A stretch of 64,000 nt of DNA from positions 3,100,001 to 3,164,000 of the forward strand of contig NZ_CP132294.1 of NCBI RefSeq assembly GCF_030734285.1. Reading direction: 5' to 3'. This document shows positions 16,721 through 23,944 of this stretch, one piece after another. Position numbers and translations under genes: made by a program. Positions within the stretch are counted from its first letter, which is position 1. Each line of letters starts with the position of its first letter. The notes beneath the pieces are model-generated. The model did no database searches. It worked only from the letters and a program-made list of their open reading frames with translations, and was not told the DNA's origin. The stretch is from Natronococcus sp. AD-5 (lineage in GTDB: Archaea > Halobacteriota > Halobacteria > Halobacteriales > Natrialbaceae).

Positions 16721-17278
16721 CTACCGGCCGCGTCCGTCTCGCCACTCCTCGCGGAGCAGTCCGTACCGGATCGTATCGCGGTACAGTCCGTCGACGAACC
16801 GATCCTTCCGGATCCGTCCCTCCTCCGCGAATCCGAGCGACTCGAGCAGGGCCCGCGACGCGTCGTTGAAGTCGTACGCCGCCGCGCCCACCCCGGGCGC
16901 GTCGTACGTCCGGAAGACGTAGTCGATCGCCAGGGAGACGGCTTCTGCGCCGTAGCCCTCGCCGTGAACCTCGGGAACGAGCCAGTAGACGAGCTCGGGT
17001 CGTCGCCAGTCTGCGTCCTCGACCGAGACGGCGCCGATCGGCCGAGTCTCGTCCGCCGCGGGAACGCCGGGATCGTCGGCGTCGTCGAGGCAGACGAGGA
17101 ACCGATCCGCGTCGTCGTCCTCGAGCCACGCCTCGAGTTGCTCCCGATTCTTCAGCGGCGTCCCGAGCGGATAGCGAAGTTCGGGATTGGCGTACGCGCG
17201 CTGCAGAAACGGCAGATCGTCATCCTCGAGCGTTCGCAGCGTGACCCGCTCGCCGCGCCGAACGCGTGCTCCTGGCAT
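16721..17278 (-). CDS. GNAT family acetyltransferase, RimJ/RimL-like
   Basis: A 185-residue acetyltransferase of the RimJ/RimL subgroup. It starts with GERVTLRTLEDDDLPFLQRA, carries YWLVPEVHGEGYGAEAVSLAIDYVF (acetyl-CoA loop, given here in part) and ends with the typical NDASRALLESLGFAEEGR and YRDTIRYGLLREEW. Family members acetylate N-terminal amines of ribosomal proteins or small amines. The 265 bases downstream, to the PRC-barrel gene, contain no gene, only a small palindrome gacact-cgtc-agtgtc near 16537-16552. Confidence 0.85.
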   Translation of the reverse strand: MPGARVRRGERVTLRTLEDDDLPFLQRAYANPELRYPLGTPLKNREQLEAWLEDDDADRFLVCLDDADDPGVPAADETRPIGAVSVEDADWRRPELVYWLVPEVHGEGYGAEAVSLAIDYVFRTYDAPGVGAAAYDFNDASRALLESLGFAEEGRIRKDRFVDGLYRDTIRYGLLREEWRDGRGR

Positions 17279-17330
17279 ACGTTGTCGTTGCTGACGGTCA
17301 GGAAAAGCGTTGTGTGCCGACGGACGCCGG

Positions 17331-18662
17331 TTACGCGTCCCGCCAGCCCTCGAGCGCGCGCAGTTCCTCGGCCACGTCCGCGACGTCTTCGGCCTCGAGC
17401 CGTCCGCGCTCGGTGGCGACCTCGGTCACGCAGTCGGCGGGTGTTACGTCGAAGGTCGGGTTGACGACGTCGATACCCGCCTCACCGTCGTACACCGCCG
17501 AACGATCGCCGGACTCGAGGTTCACCTCCTCGCGGGTCGAGATCTTGTCCGTGGCCGCGACGACCGTCACCGGCACACCTTCTCGGGCGGCGGCGATCGC
17601 GAGCGCCCGCGTTCCGGTCTTGTTCACGACGGCGCCGTCCGGACGGATCGCGTCCGCGCCGACGGCCACGCGGTCGACGTCCTCGCTCGCCAGCACGTGC
17701 GCCGCGGCCGCGTCCGTGTGCAGCGTCACGGAGCACTCGTCCGCCAGTTCCTCGGCGACCGCGACGCCTTCCCGGGCCGGTCGAGATTCCGCGACGAACA
17801 CCCGCGACGGCGAGTCGTCGCGGAGCGCCTCGAGGACGGTCCCCGATCGCGAGAGCGTCGCAATCGACCCCTCGAGCAGGTCGGCTGCGGTCCCCGCCGC
17901 CTCCTCGTCAGCCTCGAGCGCCCGGTCGATTCCCGCGAGTGCGGACTCGAGGACCGTGGGAGCGCCGGTCGGCGCCCGGTCCTCGTCCGCCGAGTCGCCA
18001 CCGGCGTCGGCCATCGCCCGGTTCACCCGGTTTCGAAGAACGGCCATCGAGGGCCGGGCCTCGAGCAGGCGGCCCGCGAGTTCGGCGAGTTCGTCCCGCT
18101 CACCCTCCGGGTCGTCGCCGTACTCGGCTCGTTCGGCAACCAGTAGTCCCGCGCGGTCGCGCAGCACCTCGAGCGCGCGGATCGACAGGTACGCGGCGCC
18201 GCGTTCGTCGTCGGCGGCGATCGAGCGGACCGTCGGCGCGACCCGCTCGTAGGCGGTCCACAGCTTCGGCACCGTCTCGCGGTCCGACTCGGGGTCGAGT
18301 ATCTCGGTCGGCGGAACCCACTCGAGCGCGTCGTGTTCCTCGCTCAGGTCGACGTCCCGATTCTCGCAGTCGAAGAGGGAGGGGTGGACGACCCACTCGC
18401 GCTCGAGGTCCGCGTCCGCGAACTCGACGGGGCGGCCCGAACGGACGAACGAAACGCCGTCCTCGAGGCCCGTTTCCTCGCGAATCTCGCGCCGGACCTG
18501 CTCGTCGGGATTCCCTTCGGCGAAGCCCGAGACGCCGCCCCACTGGCCCGCGTAGGTGCCGACGGCGTCGCTGCGGCGCAACAGCAGAACCTCGCCCCTG
18601 TTGCGGAGAAACGCGGTGACGACGTGGGTTCCGGCGTCCTCGCCGTTCGATAGCTCGCTCAT
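17331..18662 (-). CDS. NUDIX domain fused to eIF-2B alpha/beta/delta-like domain
   Basis: A 443-residue fusion. Residues about 10-140 are a NUDIX fold (TAFLRNRGEVLLLRRS, QWGGVSGFAEG), but the Nudix box is altered: the REIREETG core is present while the preceding GE pair is GN and the spacing is one residue short. Residues about 150-443 are an eIF-2B/ribose-1,5-bisphosphate isomerase-type Rossmann domain with VAVGADAIRPDGAVVNKTGT. The catalytic Cys of the isomerases (loop following LT.C/H) is replaced by Ser/Thr in SIATLSRSGTV, so isomerase activity is doubtful. A regulatory or sugar/nucleotide-phosphate-sensing role is possible. ATG 18662 (MSELSNGED) is preferred over the Arg/Pro-rich extension upstream. 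Confidence 0.85.
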   Translation of the reverse strand: MSELSNGEDAGTHVVTAFLRNRGEVLLLRRSDAVGTYAGQWGGVSGFAEGNPDEQVRREIREETGLEDGVSFVRSGRPVEFADADLEREWVVHPSLFDCENRDVDLSEEHDALEWVPPTEILDPESDRETVPKLWTAYERVAPTVRSIAADDERGAAYLSIRALEVLRDRAGLLVAERAEYGDDPEGERDELAELAGRLLEARPSMAVLRNRVNRAMADAGGDSADEDRAPTGAPTVLESALAGIDRALEADEEAAGTAADLLEGSIATLSRSGTVLEALRDDSPSRVFVAESRPAREGVAVAEELADECSVTLHTDAAAAHVLASEDVDRVAVGADAIRPDGAVVNKTGTRALAIAAAREGVPVTVVAATDKISTREEVNLESGDRSAVYDGEAGIDVVNPTFDVTPADCVTEVATERGRLEAEDVADVAEELRALEGWRDA

Positions 18663-18722
18663 GCGAGAGAGAACGATCGGGGGGAGGGAATCGCTTTCGG
18701 GACTCGACGTCCTCCGTCGTCC

Positions 18723-18972
18723 GTGGTCCGAGTCGCGAGCGTCAGCGACGCGCACGTTCCGTCGGAGATTCCCGAGCGGGTCGCCGACGAGCTCCGGCGA
18801 TCCGACCGCGCGATCCACGCCGGCGACTTCGACTCGAAACGGGCCTCCGACCGGATCGTCGACATCGCCGGAGAGGACCTGACGAGCGTGCGCAGGAACG
18901 TGGATTCCGCGAGCCTCGAGGTACCGTCGGCGGCGACGTCACCGTCGAGACGCGGACCGAGTGAGCGATGGC
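18723..18972 (+). pseudogene. Remnant of a YfcE/MJ0936-type metallophosphoesterase
   Basis: The reading from GTG 18723 gives VASVSDAHVP, then RAIHAGDFDSKRASDRI and EDLTSVRRNVDSASLEVPS. These are the opening metal-binding strands of YfcE-type phosphodiesterases (Asp-x-His and GD motifs). After VPSAAT the expected strand continues only in another frame (VTVETRTE, then a stop at 18970-18972). The later GNHD/GHTH-type motifs and about two thirds of the enzyme are missing. It is a truncated and frame-broken relic, too short to be active. Confidence 0.6.
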
Positions 18973-19039
18973 GACGAACCGGACCGGTCGAATGCTCCGG
19001 TGACGGTGCGTTTTTGACGACGGTCGCCCACCCTCCGGT

Positions 19040-19810
19040 ATGGAACTGCACGCAGTGCCGGACCTGCCCGAGATTCGGCCCGGCGACGACGTCGCCGCGC
19101 TCGTCGCGGATCGGGCCGACCTCGAGGCCGGCGACGTCCTCACCGTCGCGAGCACGATCGCCTCGAAGGCCGAGGGGCGGACGGCGAACCTCGAGGACTA
19201 CCCCGTCAGCGGCCGCGCGAAGGAGATCGCCGACCGGATCGGCGAACTCGCGGGCGAGGAGAAGGATCCCAGATTCGCGCAGGCGGTGCTCGAGGAGAGC
19301 ACCGAGCTGTTGATCGAGTGTCCGTTCATGCTGACCGAGACGCGTTTCGGTCACATCTGCGTCAACGCGGGGATCGACCGCTCGAACGTGCCGGATCACG
19401 ACATCCTGTTGCTCCCGCGAAAGCCGGCCGAGAGCGCCGAGCGGATCCGCGACGGCCTTGCAGCCCGCGGCCACGAGGACGTCGCCGTGATCGTCACGGA
19501 CACCTGCGGGCGGCCGTTTCGCCACGGCCAGCGCGGCGTCGCGCTCGGCTGGGCCGGCACGCCCGCGAGCCGGGACTGGCGCGGCGAGGTCGACCGCGAC
19601 GGGCACGAACTCGGCGTCACCGTCCAGTCGGTTGTCGACGAACTCGCCAGCGCCGCGAACCTCGTGACCGGCGAGGCGGCCGGCGGAACGCCCGCGGTCG
19701 TCGTTCGGGACTGGGAGTTCGGCGACCTCGAGGGGAGCGACGAACTGTTCAGGGACGTCGAGGACGACCTGGTTCGCCAGGCCCTGCGGGAGTGGAGGTT
19801 CGACTCATGA
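19040..19810 (+). CDS. cofE: Coenzyme F420-0:L-glutamate ligase
   Basis: A 256-residue CofE. It adds gamma-linked L-glutamate to F420-0, then usually a second, using GTP and divalent metal in the cytoplasm. Visible signatures are VLTVASTIASKAEGR near the N terminus, LTETRFGHICVNAGIDRSN, HDILLLP and VIVTDTCGRPFRHGQRGVALG. The length matches archaeal CofE; no FbiB-type nitroreductase domain is fused. A T-rich TATA-like tract at 19009-19016 is placed about 27 bases upstream. The stop overlaps the start of mer by four bases, coupling cofactor synthesis with an F420-dependent enzyme. Confidence 0.93.
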   Translation: MELHAVPDLPEIRPGDDVAALVADRADLEAGDVLTVASTIASKAEGRTANLEDYPVSGRAKEIADRIGELAGEEKDPRFAQAVLEESTELLIECPFMLTETRFGHICVNAGIDRSNVPDHDILLLPRKPAESAERIRDGLAARGHEDVAVIVTDTCGRPFRHGQRGVALGWAGTPASRDWRGEVDRDGHELGVTVQSVVDELASAANLVTGEAAGGTPAVVVRDWEFGDLEGSDELFRDVEDDLVRQALREWRFDS

Positions 19811-20826
19811 CCGCGGGACCCGGAGACGGCGAGATTACCTGGGGGATCGAACTCACGCCCGAGCACCCGCCGGATCGAATGGCCGACCTCGCGGCGCTGG
19901 CCGAAGCGGAGGGGTTCGACGTCGCCTTCGCGAGCAGTCACTACTTCAACCGCGATCCGTTCGTCGCGCTCTCGCGGATGGCCGACGCGACCGACACCAT
20001 TCGGTTGGGTCCGGGCGTCGTCAACCCGTACGACACCCACCCCGTGAAACTCGCGAGTCAGGCGGCGACGGTCGACGAGGTCAGCGACGGCCGCGCGGTC
20101 TTCGGCGTCGGCGCGGGCGACCGATCCTCGCTGGCGAATCTCGGCTTCGAACACGAACGCCCGCTCCGGCGGGTCCTCGAGACGTTCGACCTCGCGCGCG
20201 AGCTGTGGGCCGGCGAGACGGTTACCCACGATGGGACGTTCACCGCGCGGGACGCCTCGCTCAACCTCGACGCTCGCGAGGTCCCCGTCTACGTCGGCGC
20301 GCAGGGCCCGCACATGCTCCGGATGAGCGCCAAACACGCCGACGGCGTGCTGATCAACGCGGCCCACCCGGCGGACCTCGAGTGGGCCGCCGGCGAACTC
20401 GAGGCGGGACTGGACGAGCGACCCGACGATCGCGGTGCGTTCGAGGCGCTCGCCTTCGCGAGCGTCAGCGTCGCCGGCGACGAGTCCGAGGCCCGCGAGG
20501 CGGCCCGTCCGCCCGTCGCGTTCATCGTCGGCGGCGCGGCCGAGCCGGTGCTCGAGCGCCACGACATCGATCGCGACGCGGCGAGCGCGGTCGGCGACGC
20601 GGTCGAGCGGGGCGACCTGCGGGAGGCGTTCGACCGGGTCACGCCCGCGATGATCGACGCCTTCTGCATCGCCGGGACCACGGAAACGGTCGCAGACCGG
20701 TTCGACGCGGTGCTCGAGCACGTCGACGGCCTCGTCGCGGGCTCGCCGCTGGGGCCGGAGCTCGAGGACGCGATCGAACGGGCGAGCGACGCGATCGACC
20801 GCGTCGAGCGATCGCCGAGCGGTTAA
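19807..20826 (+). CDS. mer: F420-dependent methylenetetrahydromethanopterin reductase-like enzyme (Mer)
   Basis: A 339-residue member of the bacterial-luciferase-like F420-dependent oxidoreductase family, Mer subgroup. It has WGIELTPEHPPDRMADLAALAEA, FASSHYFNRDPFVALSRM, RLGPGVVNPYDTHPVKLA (F420-binding region) and PVYVGAQGPHMLRMSAKHADG. Mer reduces 5,10-methylene-tetrahydropterin to the methyl form with F420H2. Haloarchaea do not make methane, so a one-carbon role with a folate or pterin is inferred, as generally proposed for haloarchaeal Mer. ATG 19807 overlaps the cofE stop (ATGA). Confidence 0.88.
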   Translation: MTAGPGDGEITWGIELTPEHPPDRMADLAALAEAEGFDVAFASSHYFNRDPFVALSRMADATDTIRLGPGVVNPYDTHPVKLASQAATVDEVSDGRAVFGVGAGDRSSLANLGFEHERPLRRVLETFDLARELWAGETVTHDGTFTARDASLNLDAREVPVYVGAQGPHMLRMSAKHADGVLINAAHPADLEWAAGELEAGLDERPDDRGAFEALAFASVSVAGDESEAREAARPPVAFIVGGAAEPVLERHDIDRDAASAVGDAVERGDLREAFDRVTPAMIDAFCIAGTTETVADRFDAVLEHVDGLVAGSPLGPELEDAIERASDAIDRVERSPSG

Positions 20827-21017
20827 CTCGAGGTAAAGAGACTGCCGACGGCACCGAGGGTCAGCGCACCGAAGACGCCGAGCGAGAAAACGATGAGCAG
20901 CGTGCCGACGAGGATGAGCAGCGGCGCGAGTCCTTCGCCCACCGCGACGTCGGTGAAGAGTTCGTTCATCTCCCGGATGTTGTCCACGATGACGTTCAGC
21001 ACTACGGCGGATTCCAT
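20823..21017 (-). CDS. Small single-to-double-span membrane protein
   Basis: A 64-residue protein beginning MESAVVLNVIVDNIREMNEL and ending in two closely spaced hydrophobic segments (GLAPLLILVGTLLIVFSLG and ALTLGAVGSLF). It is convergent with mer and overlaps its stop region by four bases. Similar 60-70-residue proteins are widespread in haloarchaea, but I know no function. The coherent hydrophobic pattern and ATG start support a real gene. Confidence 0.6.
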   Translation of the reverse strand: MESAVVLNVIVDNIREMNELFTDVAVGEGLAPLLILVGTLLIVFSLGVFGALTLGAVGSLFTSS

Positions 21018-21136
21018 GCGTGGGAATTGCCACCGGTGGTACTTGGGGGTGCCGGTCCGGCCGGACGGGACGTACGGGCGAACGGGTGTGCGGCCACAGC
21101 AGAGCGACTAAGCCGTTGCCGTCCGTACGTCGGTTC

Positions 21137-21388
21137 GTGACCGACGACGCGACGCTCTCCGATTTCGAATCTTCGGCGGACAGCGACGAGCGAACGGCGC
21201 GCGACGACGCGGCGACGTCGGACGCGAATCGGGTATCGGACGGCTCGAGCGCGACCGAATCGGACGACGGAACGGCGCTATCGACCTACGCCTGGGGAGC
21301 GTACACCTGCGCCCGCTGCGAGACGACGACCGAACGAGCCTGGCGGGACGGCGGCGCGTTCGTCTGTCCCGACTGTAAGTCCTGGTAA
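21137..21388 (+). CDS. Small acidic protein with C-terminal zinc ribbon
   Basis: An 83-residue protein from GTG 21137: an acidic, Ser/Asp-rich N-terminal half of about 50 residues followed by a zinc ribbon (YTCARCETTTERAWRDGG, then FVCPDCKSW). The CxxC-x16-CxxC pattern matches a family common in haloarchaea, where such proteins are annotated only as DUFs. It may bind nucleic acid or a protein partner. The start is set by the beginning of acidic coding; upstream sequence in frame is Arg/Gly-rich noise. Confidence 0.68.
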   Translation: MTDDATLSDFESSADSDERTARDDAATSDANRVSDGSSATESDDGTALSTYAWGAYTCARCETTTERAWRDGGAFVCPDCKSW

Positions 21389-21429
21389 TTGCCAATTCGG
21401 GAGGAATTAGGGTGGTGATGCTCCCGAAC

Positions 21430-21438
21430 ATTTATATC
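21430..21438 (+). promoter_or_regulatory. TATA box of the cold-shock gene
   Basis: The sequence atttatatc lies 27-34 bases before ATG 21464. A gaggtg stretch at 21456-21461 could also serve as a ribosome-binding site on a short leader. Confidence 0.6.
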
Positions 21439-21463
21439 TCAGTCGTGGCTCTGTAGAGGTGCA

Positions 21464-21658
21464 ATGGCGAAAGGTACGGTCGCATTCTTCAACGACACTG
21501 GCGGTTACGGATTCATCGAAACCGAGGACGCGGACGAGGACGTATTCTTCCACATGGAAGATGTCGGCGGCCCTGACCTCGAGGAGGGCCAGGAGGTCGA
21601 ATTCGAAATCGTCGAAGCCGAGAAAGGGCCACGCGCGACCGACGTCGAACGGCTCTGA
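21464..21658 (+). CDS. cspA: CspA-family cold-shock protein
   Basis: A 64-residue single cold-shock domain. RNP1 is GGYGFIET and RNP2 is DVFFHMED, in the normal order on an OB fold (MAKGTVAFFND to RATDVERL). It binds single-stranded RNA/DNA as an RNA chaperone in the cytoplasm. Length and motifs match the haloarchaeal CspA family. The strong TATA box suggests high expression. The 244 bases that follow before moxR hold no gene; a TATA-like acatatagt occurs near 21828-21836. Confidence 0.93.
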   Translation: MAKGTVAFFNDTGGYGFIETEDADEDVFFHMEDVGGPDLEEGQEVEFEIVEAEKGPRATDVERL

Positions 21659-21902
21659 GGTGTATCGGCGGGAGGTATCGTTTTCCGATCATCGCTCGGG
21701 TAGTGGCGACGCTCGTTCTCGACGACGCGCGACGAATCTCGCTCGGTAGCGACTCGCACTGCGATCGGTGAACCGCCGGTTCAGCGTACGAGCACCGAAA
21801 ACTGATCGTCAACCTGATCGACACAAAACATATAGTTCTAACTCACAGATGACGTACTGATGAGCAATTCGGCCGGGTTCCCGCACACAGATCGTTCGAG
21901 CC

Positions 21903-22880
21903 ATGACTGACGCCAATCCGACATCCGCGACCGGTCGCGAGCCGCCCGCTCCGGACGCCCTCCCGGTATCGGCGATCGAAGCGCTCTGTGCCGACGTCGA
22001 GGTGAACGTCTCGCGCGTGATCGTCGGCCACGACGACGCGATCGAGCACGTGATCACGGCGATCCTCGGACGAGGGCACGTGTTGCTCGACGACGTCCCC
22101 GGCGTCGGCAAGACGATGCTCGCCCGCTCGCTGGCGAAGTCCGTCGACTGCACCTTTCGCCGGATCCAGTTCACGCCCGATCTCCTCCCCGCGGACGTGA
22201 CCGGCGTCAACGTCTTCAATCAGAAGACGCGGGAGTTCGAATTCAACGACGGCCCCGTCTTCGCCAACATCGTCCTGGGCGACGAGATCAACCGCGCGCC
22301 GCCGAAGACCCAGTCGGCGTTGCTCGAGGCGATGGCCGAAGAACAGGTGACCGTCGACGGGACGACGCGAGCGCTACCGGACCCGTTCACGGTCATCGCG
22401 ACGCAGAACGCCGTCGAGCCGAACCAGACCTACGAGCTCCCCTTCGCCGAGATCGATCGCTTCATGAAGAAACTCGAGCTCGGCTACCCCGACGTCGACG
22501 AGGAGACCGAACTGCTCGGACGGGCGGTCGGCCGCCATCCGATCGAATCGCTCGAACCGGTAACCGACCTCGAGACGCTCGTTCGCGCCCGCGAGACGGT
22601 CGCTCGCGTTCGCGTCGAGGAGCCGGTCCGCGAGTACGCGACGCGACTGGCGAGGTACACCCGCGAACACGCGCACATCGGGGCGAGCCCCCGGGCGACG
22701 ATCTCGCTGCTGCGAGCCGCGCAGGCCCGCGCGGTTACCGACGGCCGGGAGTACGTCATCCCGGACGACGTTCAGGCGGAGGCGCCCGTCGTGTTGAGCC
22801 ACCGCATCAAGACCGACAGTCGCGACCAGGGCGGGGCGTCGGTCGTCGAGGATGCACTCGAGTACGTCCGCGTCACATGA
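21903..22880 (+). CDS. MoxR family AAA+ ATPase
   Basis: A 325-residue AAA+ ATPase. Walker A is DDVPGVGKTML, Walker B is IVLGDEINRAPPKTQSALLEAM, sensor 1 lies in FTVIATQNAVEP and the C-terminal lid covers about residues 230-325. MoxR proteins act as chaperones for metal insertion or complex maturation, usually together with VWA or DUF58 proteins. Its last four bases overlap the following DUF58 gene, so the MoxR-DUF58-transglutaminase trio is a translationally coupled operon, an arrangement widespread in archaea and bacteria. Confidence 0.92.
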   Translation: MTDANPTSATGREPPAPDALPVSAIEALCADVEVNVSRVIVGHDDAIEHVITAILGRGHVLLDDVPGVGKTMLARSLAKSVDCTFRRIQFTPDLLPADVTGVNVFNQKTREFEFNDGPVFANIVLGDEINRAPPKTQSALLEAMAEEQVTVDGTTRALPDPFTVIATQNAVEPNQTYELPFAEIDRFMKKLELGYPDVDEETELLGRAVGRHPIESLEPVTDLETLVRARETVARVRVEEPVREYATRLARYTREHAHIGASPRATISLLRAAQARAVTDGREYVIPDDVQAEAPVVLSHRIKTDSRDQGGASVVEDALEYVRVT

Positions 22881-23944
22881 GACTCACGAGACGGGGGTGG
22901 AGCGTCGTCGCCGTCGTCGCGTTCGGCGTCGTAATGAGCTGGCAGTACGGTCCGCGATCGCTCAACGCCGTCGTCACGCCGCTGCTCGTCGTCCTGATCG
23001 CCGGCGCGCTCACGGCGGTCCGCGCCGACCGCCCGCGGGTCAGACGGCACTCCGTCGCCGACGGATTCATCGGCGAGCGTCGGACGGGAAGCGTCGCGGT
23101 CGAGACGGACTCGAGCGTGGCGGCGACCGTCCGGGACGACGTCGGCGACGGGCTCTCGGCGCCGGCCGCTACAGCGGAGACGACCCTCGACGGTGAAATC
23201 GCGTTCGAATACGAACTCGCGCTCGAGGAGCGGGGCGAACGCCGGATCGGACCGCTGTCGATCACCGTCCGGGACGTCTTCGGCCTCTGCGAGCGGCGGT
23301 TCGAGCACGAGGAGACGACGAGCGTCCTCGTCTACCCGCGCGTCTACGACCTGCGCGGGGGCGCGAGCCGCGACCTCGAGGTACTCGCCGGCGTCGCGAA
23401 GCGGGCGGACCGCGAGGAGTTCGACCACCTCCGCGAGTACCAGCGCGGCGACCCGCTCCGGGACGTCCACTGGAAGTCCGCCGCCAAGCGGCCGGGCGAC
23501 GAACTGGTCGTCAAGGAGTTCGCCGCCGACGAGACGACCGGTTCGGCGACGATCGCCGCCGAGTGCATCCCCGATCGCGAGGACGAACTGGCCGCAGCCG
23601 TCGCCAGCGTGGCGACCTACCTGCTCGAACTCGGCGTCAGCGTCGGCCTCACCGTCGCGGACGACGACCGTCCGCCGGGTGCCGGCCGCGAGCACCACCG
23701 GTCGCTCCTCCGCCTGCTCGCGCTCGTCGACGCCCGCGAACTCGAGGACCGGGACCAGGCGGACGCGGACGTGTTGATCCAGTCCGACGCGAACGGGACG
23801 GTGATCGTCGTCGACGGATACGAGATCCCGTTCGATCGGCTTCGCGGTATCGGGAACGACCGACGGGCCGGCGGGGCCGACCGAACCGGGTGGATCGACC
23901 GCGACGGTGAACCCGGAGACCGCTCGGCGGGGGTGGTCGCGTGA
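22877..23944 (+). CDS. DUF58 domain membrane protein
   Basis: A 355-residue protein with two N-terminal TM helices (residues about 9-25 and 32-48, including RSLNAVVTPLLVVLIAGAL), an extracytoplasmic beta-rich region, and the DUF58 signature EFDHLREYQRGDPLRDVHWK with KRPGDELVVKEF, leading into a VWA-like fold. It probably works with the MoxR ATPase just upstream. The start overlaps moxR by four bases and the stop overlaps the transglutaminase gene by four. Confidence 0.88.
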   Translation: MRLTRRGWSVVAVVAFGVVMSWQYGPRSLNAVVTPLLVVLIAGALTAVRADRPRVRRHSVADGFIGERRTGSVAVETDSSVAATVRDDVGDGLSAPAATAETTLDGEIAFEYELALEERGERRIGPLSITVRDVFGLCERRFEHEETTSVLVYPRVYDLRGGASRDLEVLAGVAKRADREEFDHLREYQRGDPLRDVHWKSAAKRPGDELVVKEFAADETTGSATIAAECIPDREDELAAAVASVATYLLELGVSVGLTVADDDRPPGAGREHHRSLLRLLALVDARELEDRDQADADVLIQSDANGTVIVVDGYEIPFDRLRGIGNDRRAGGADRTGWIDRDGEPGDRSAGVVA

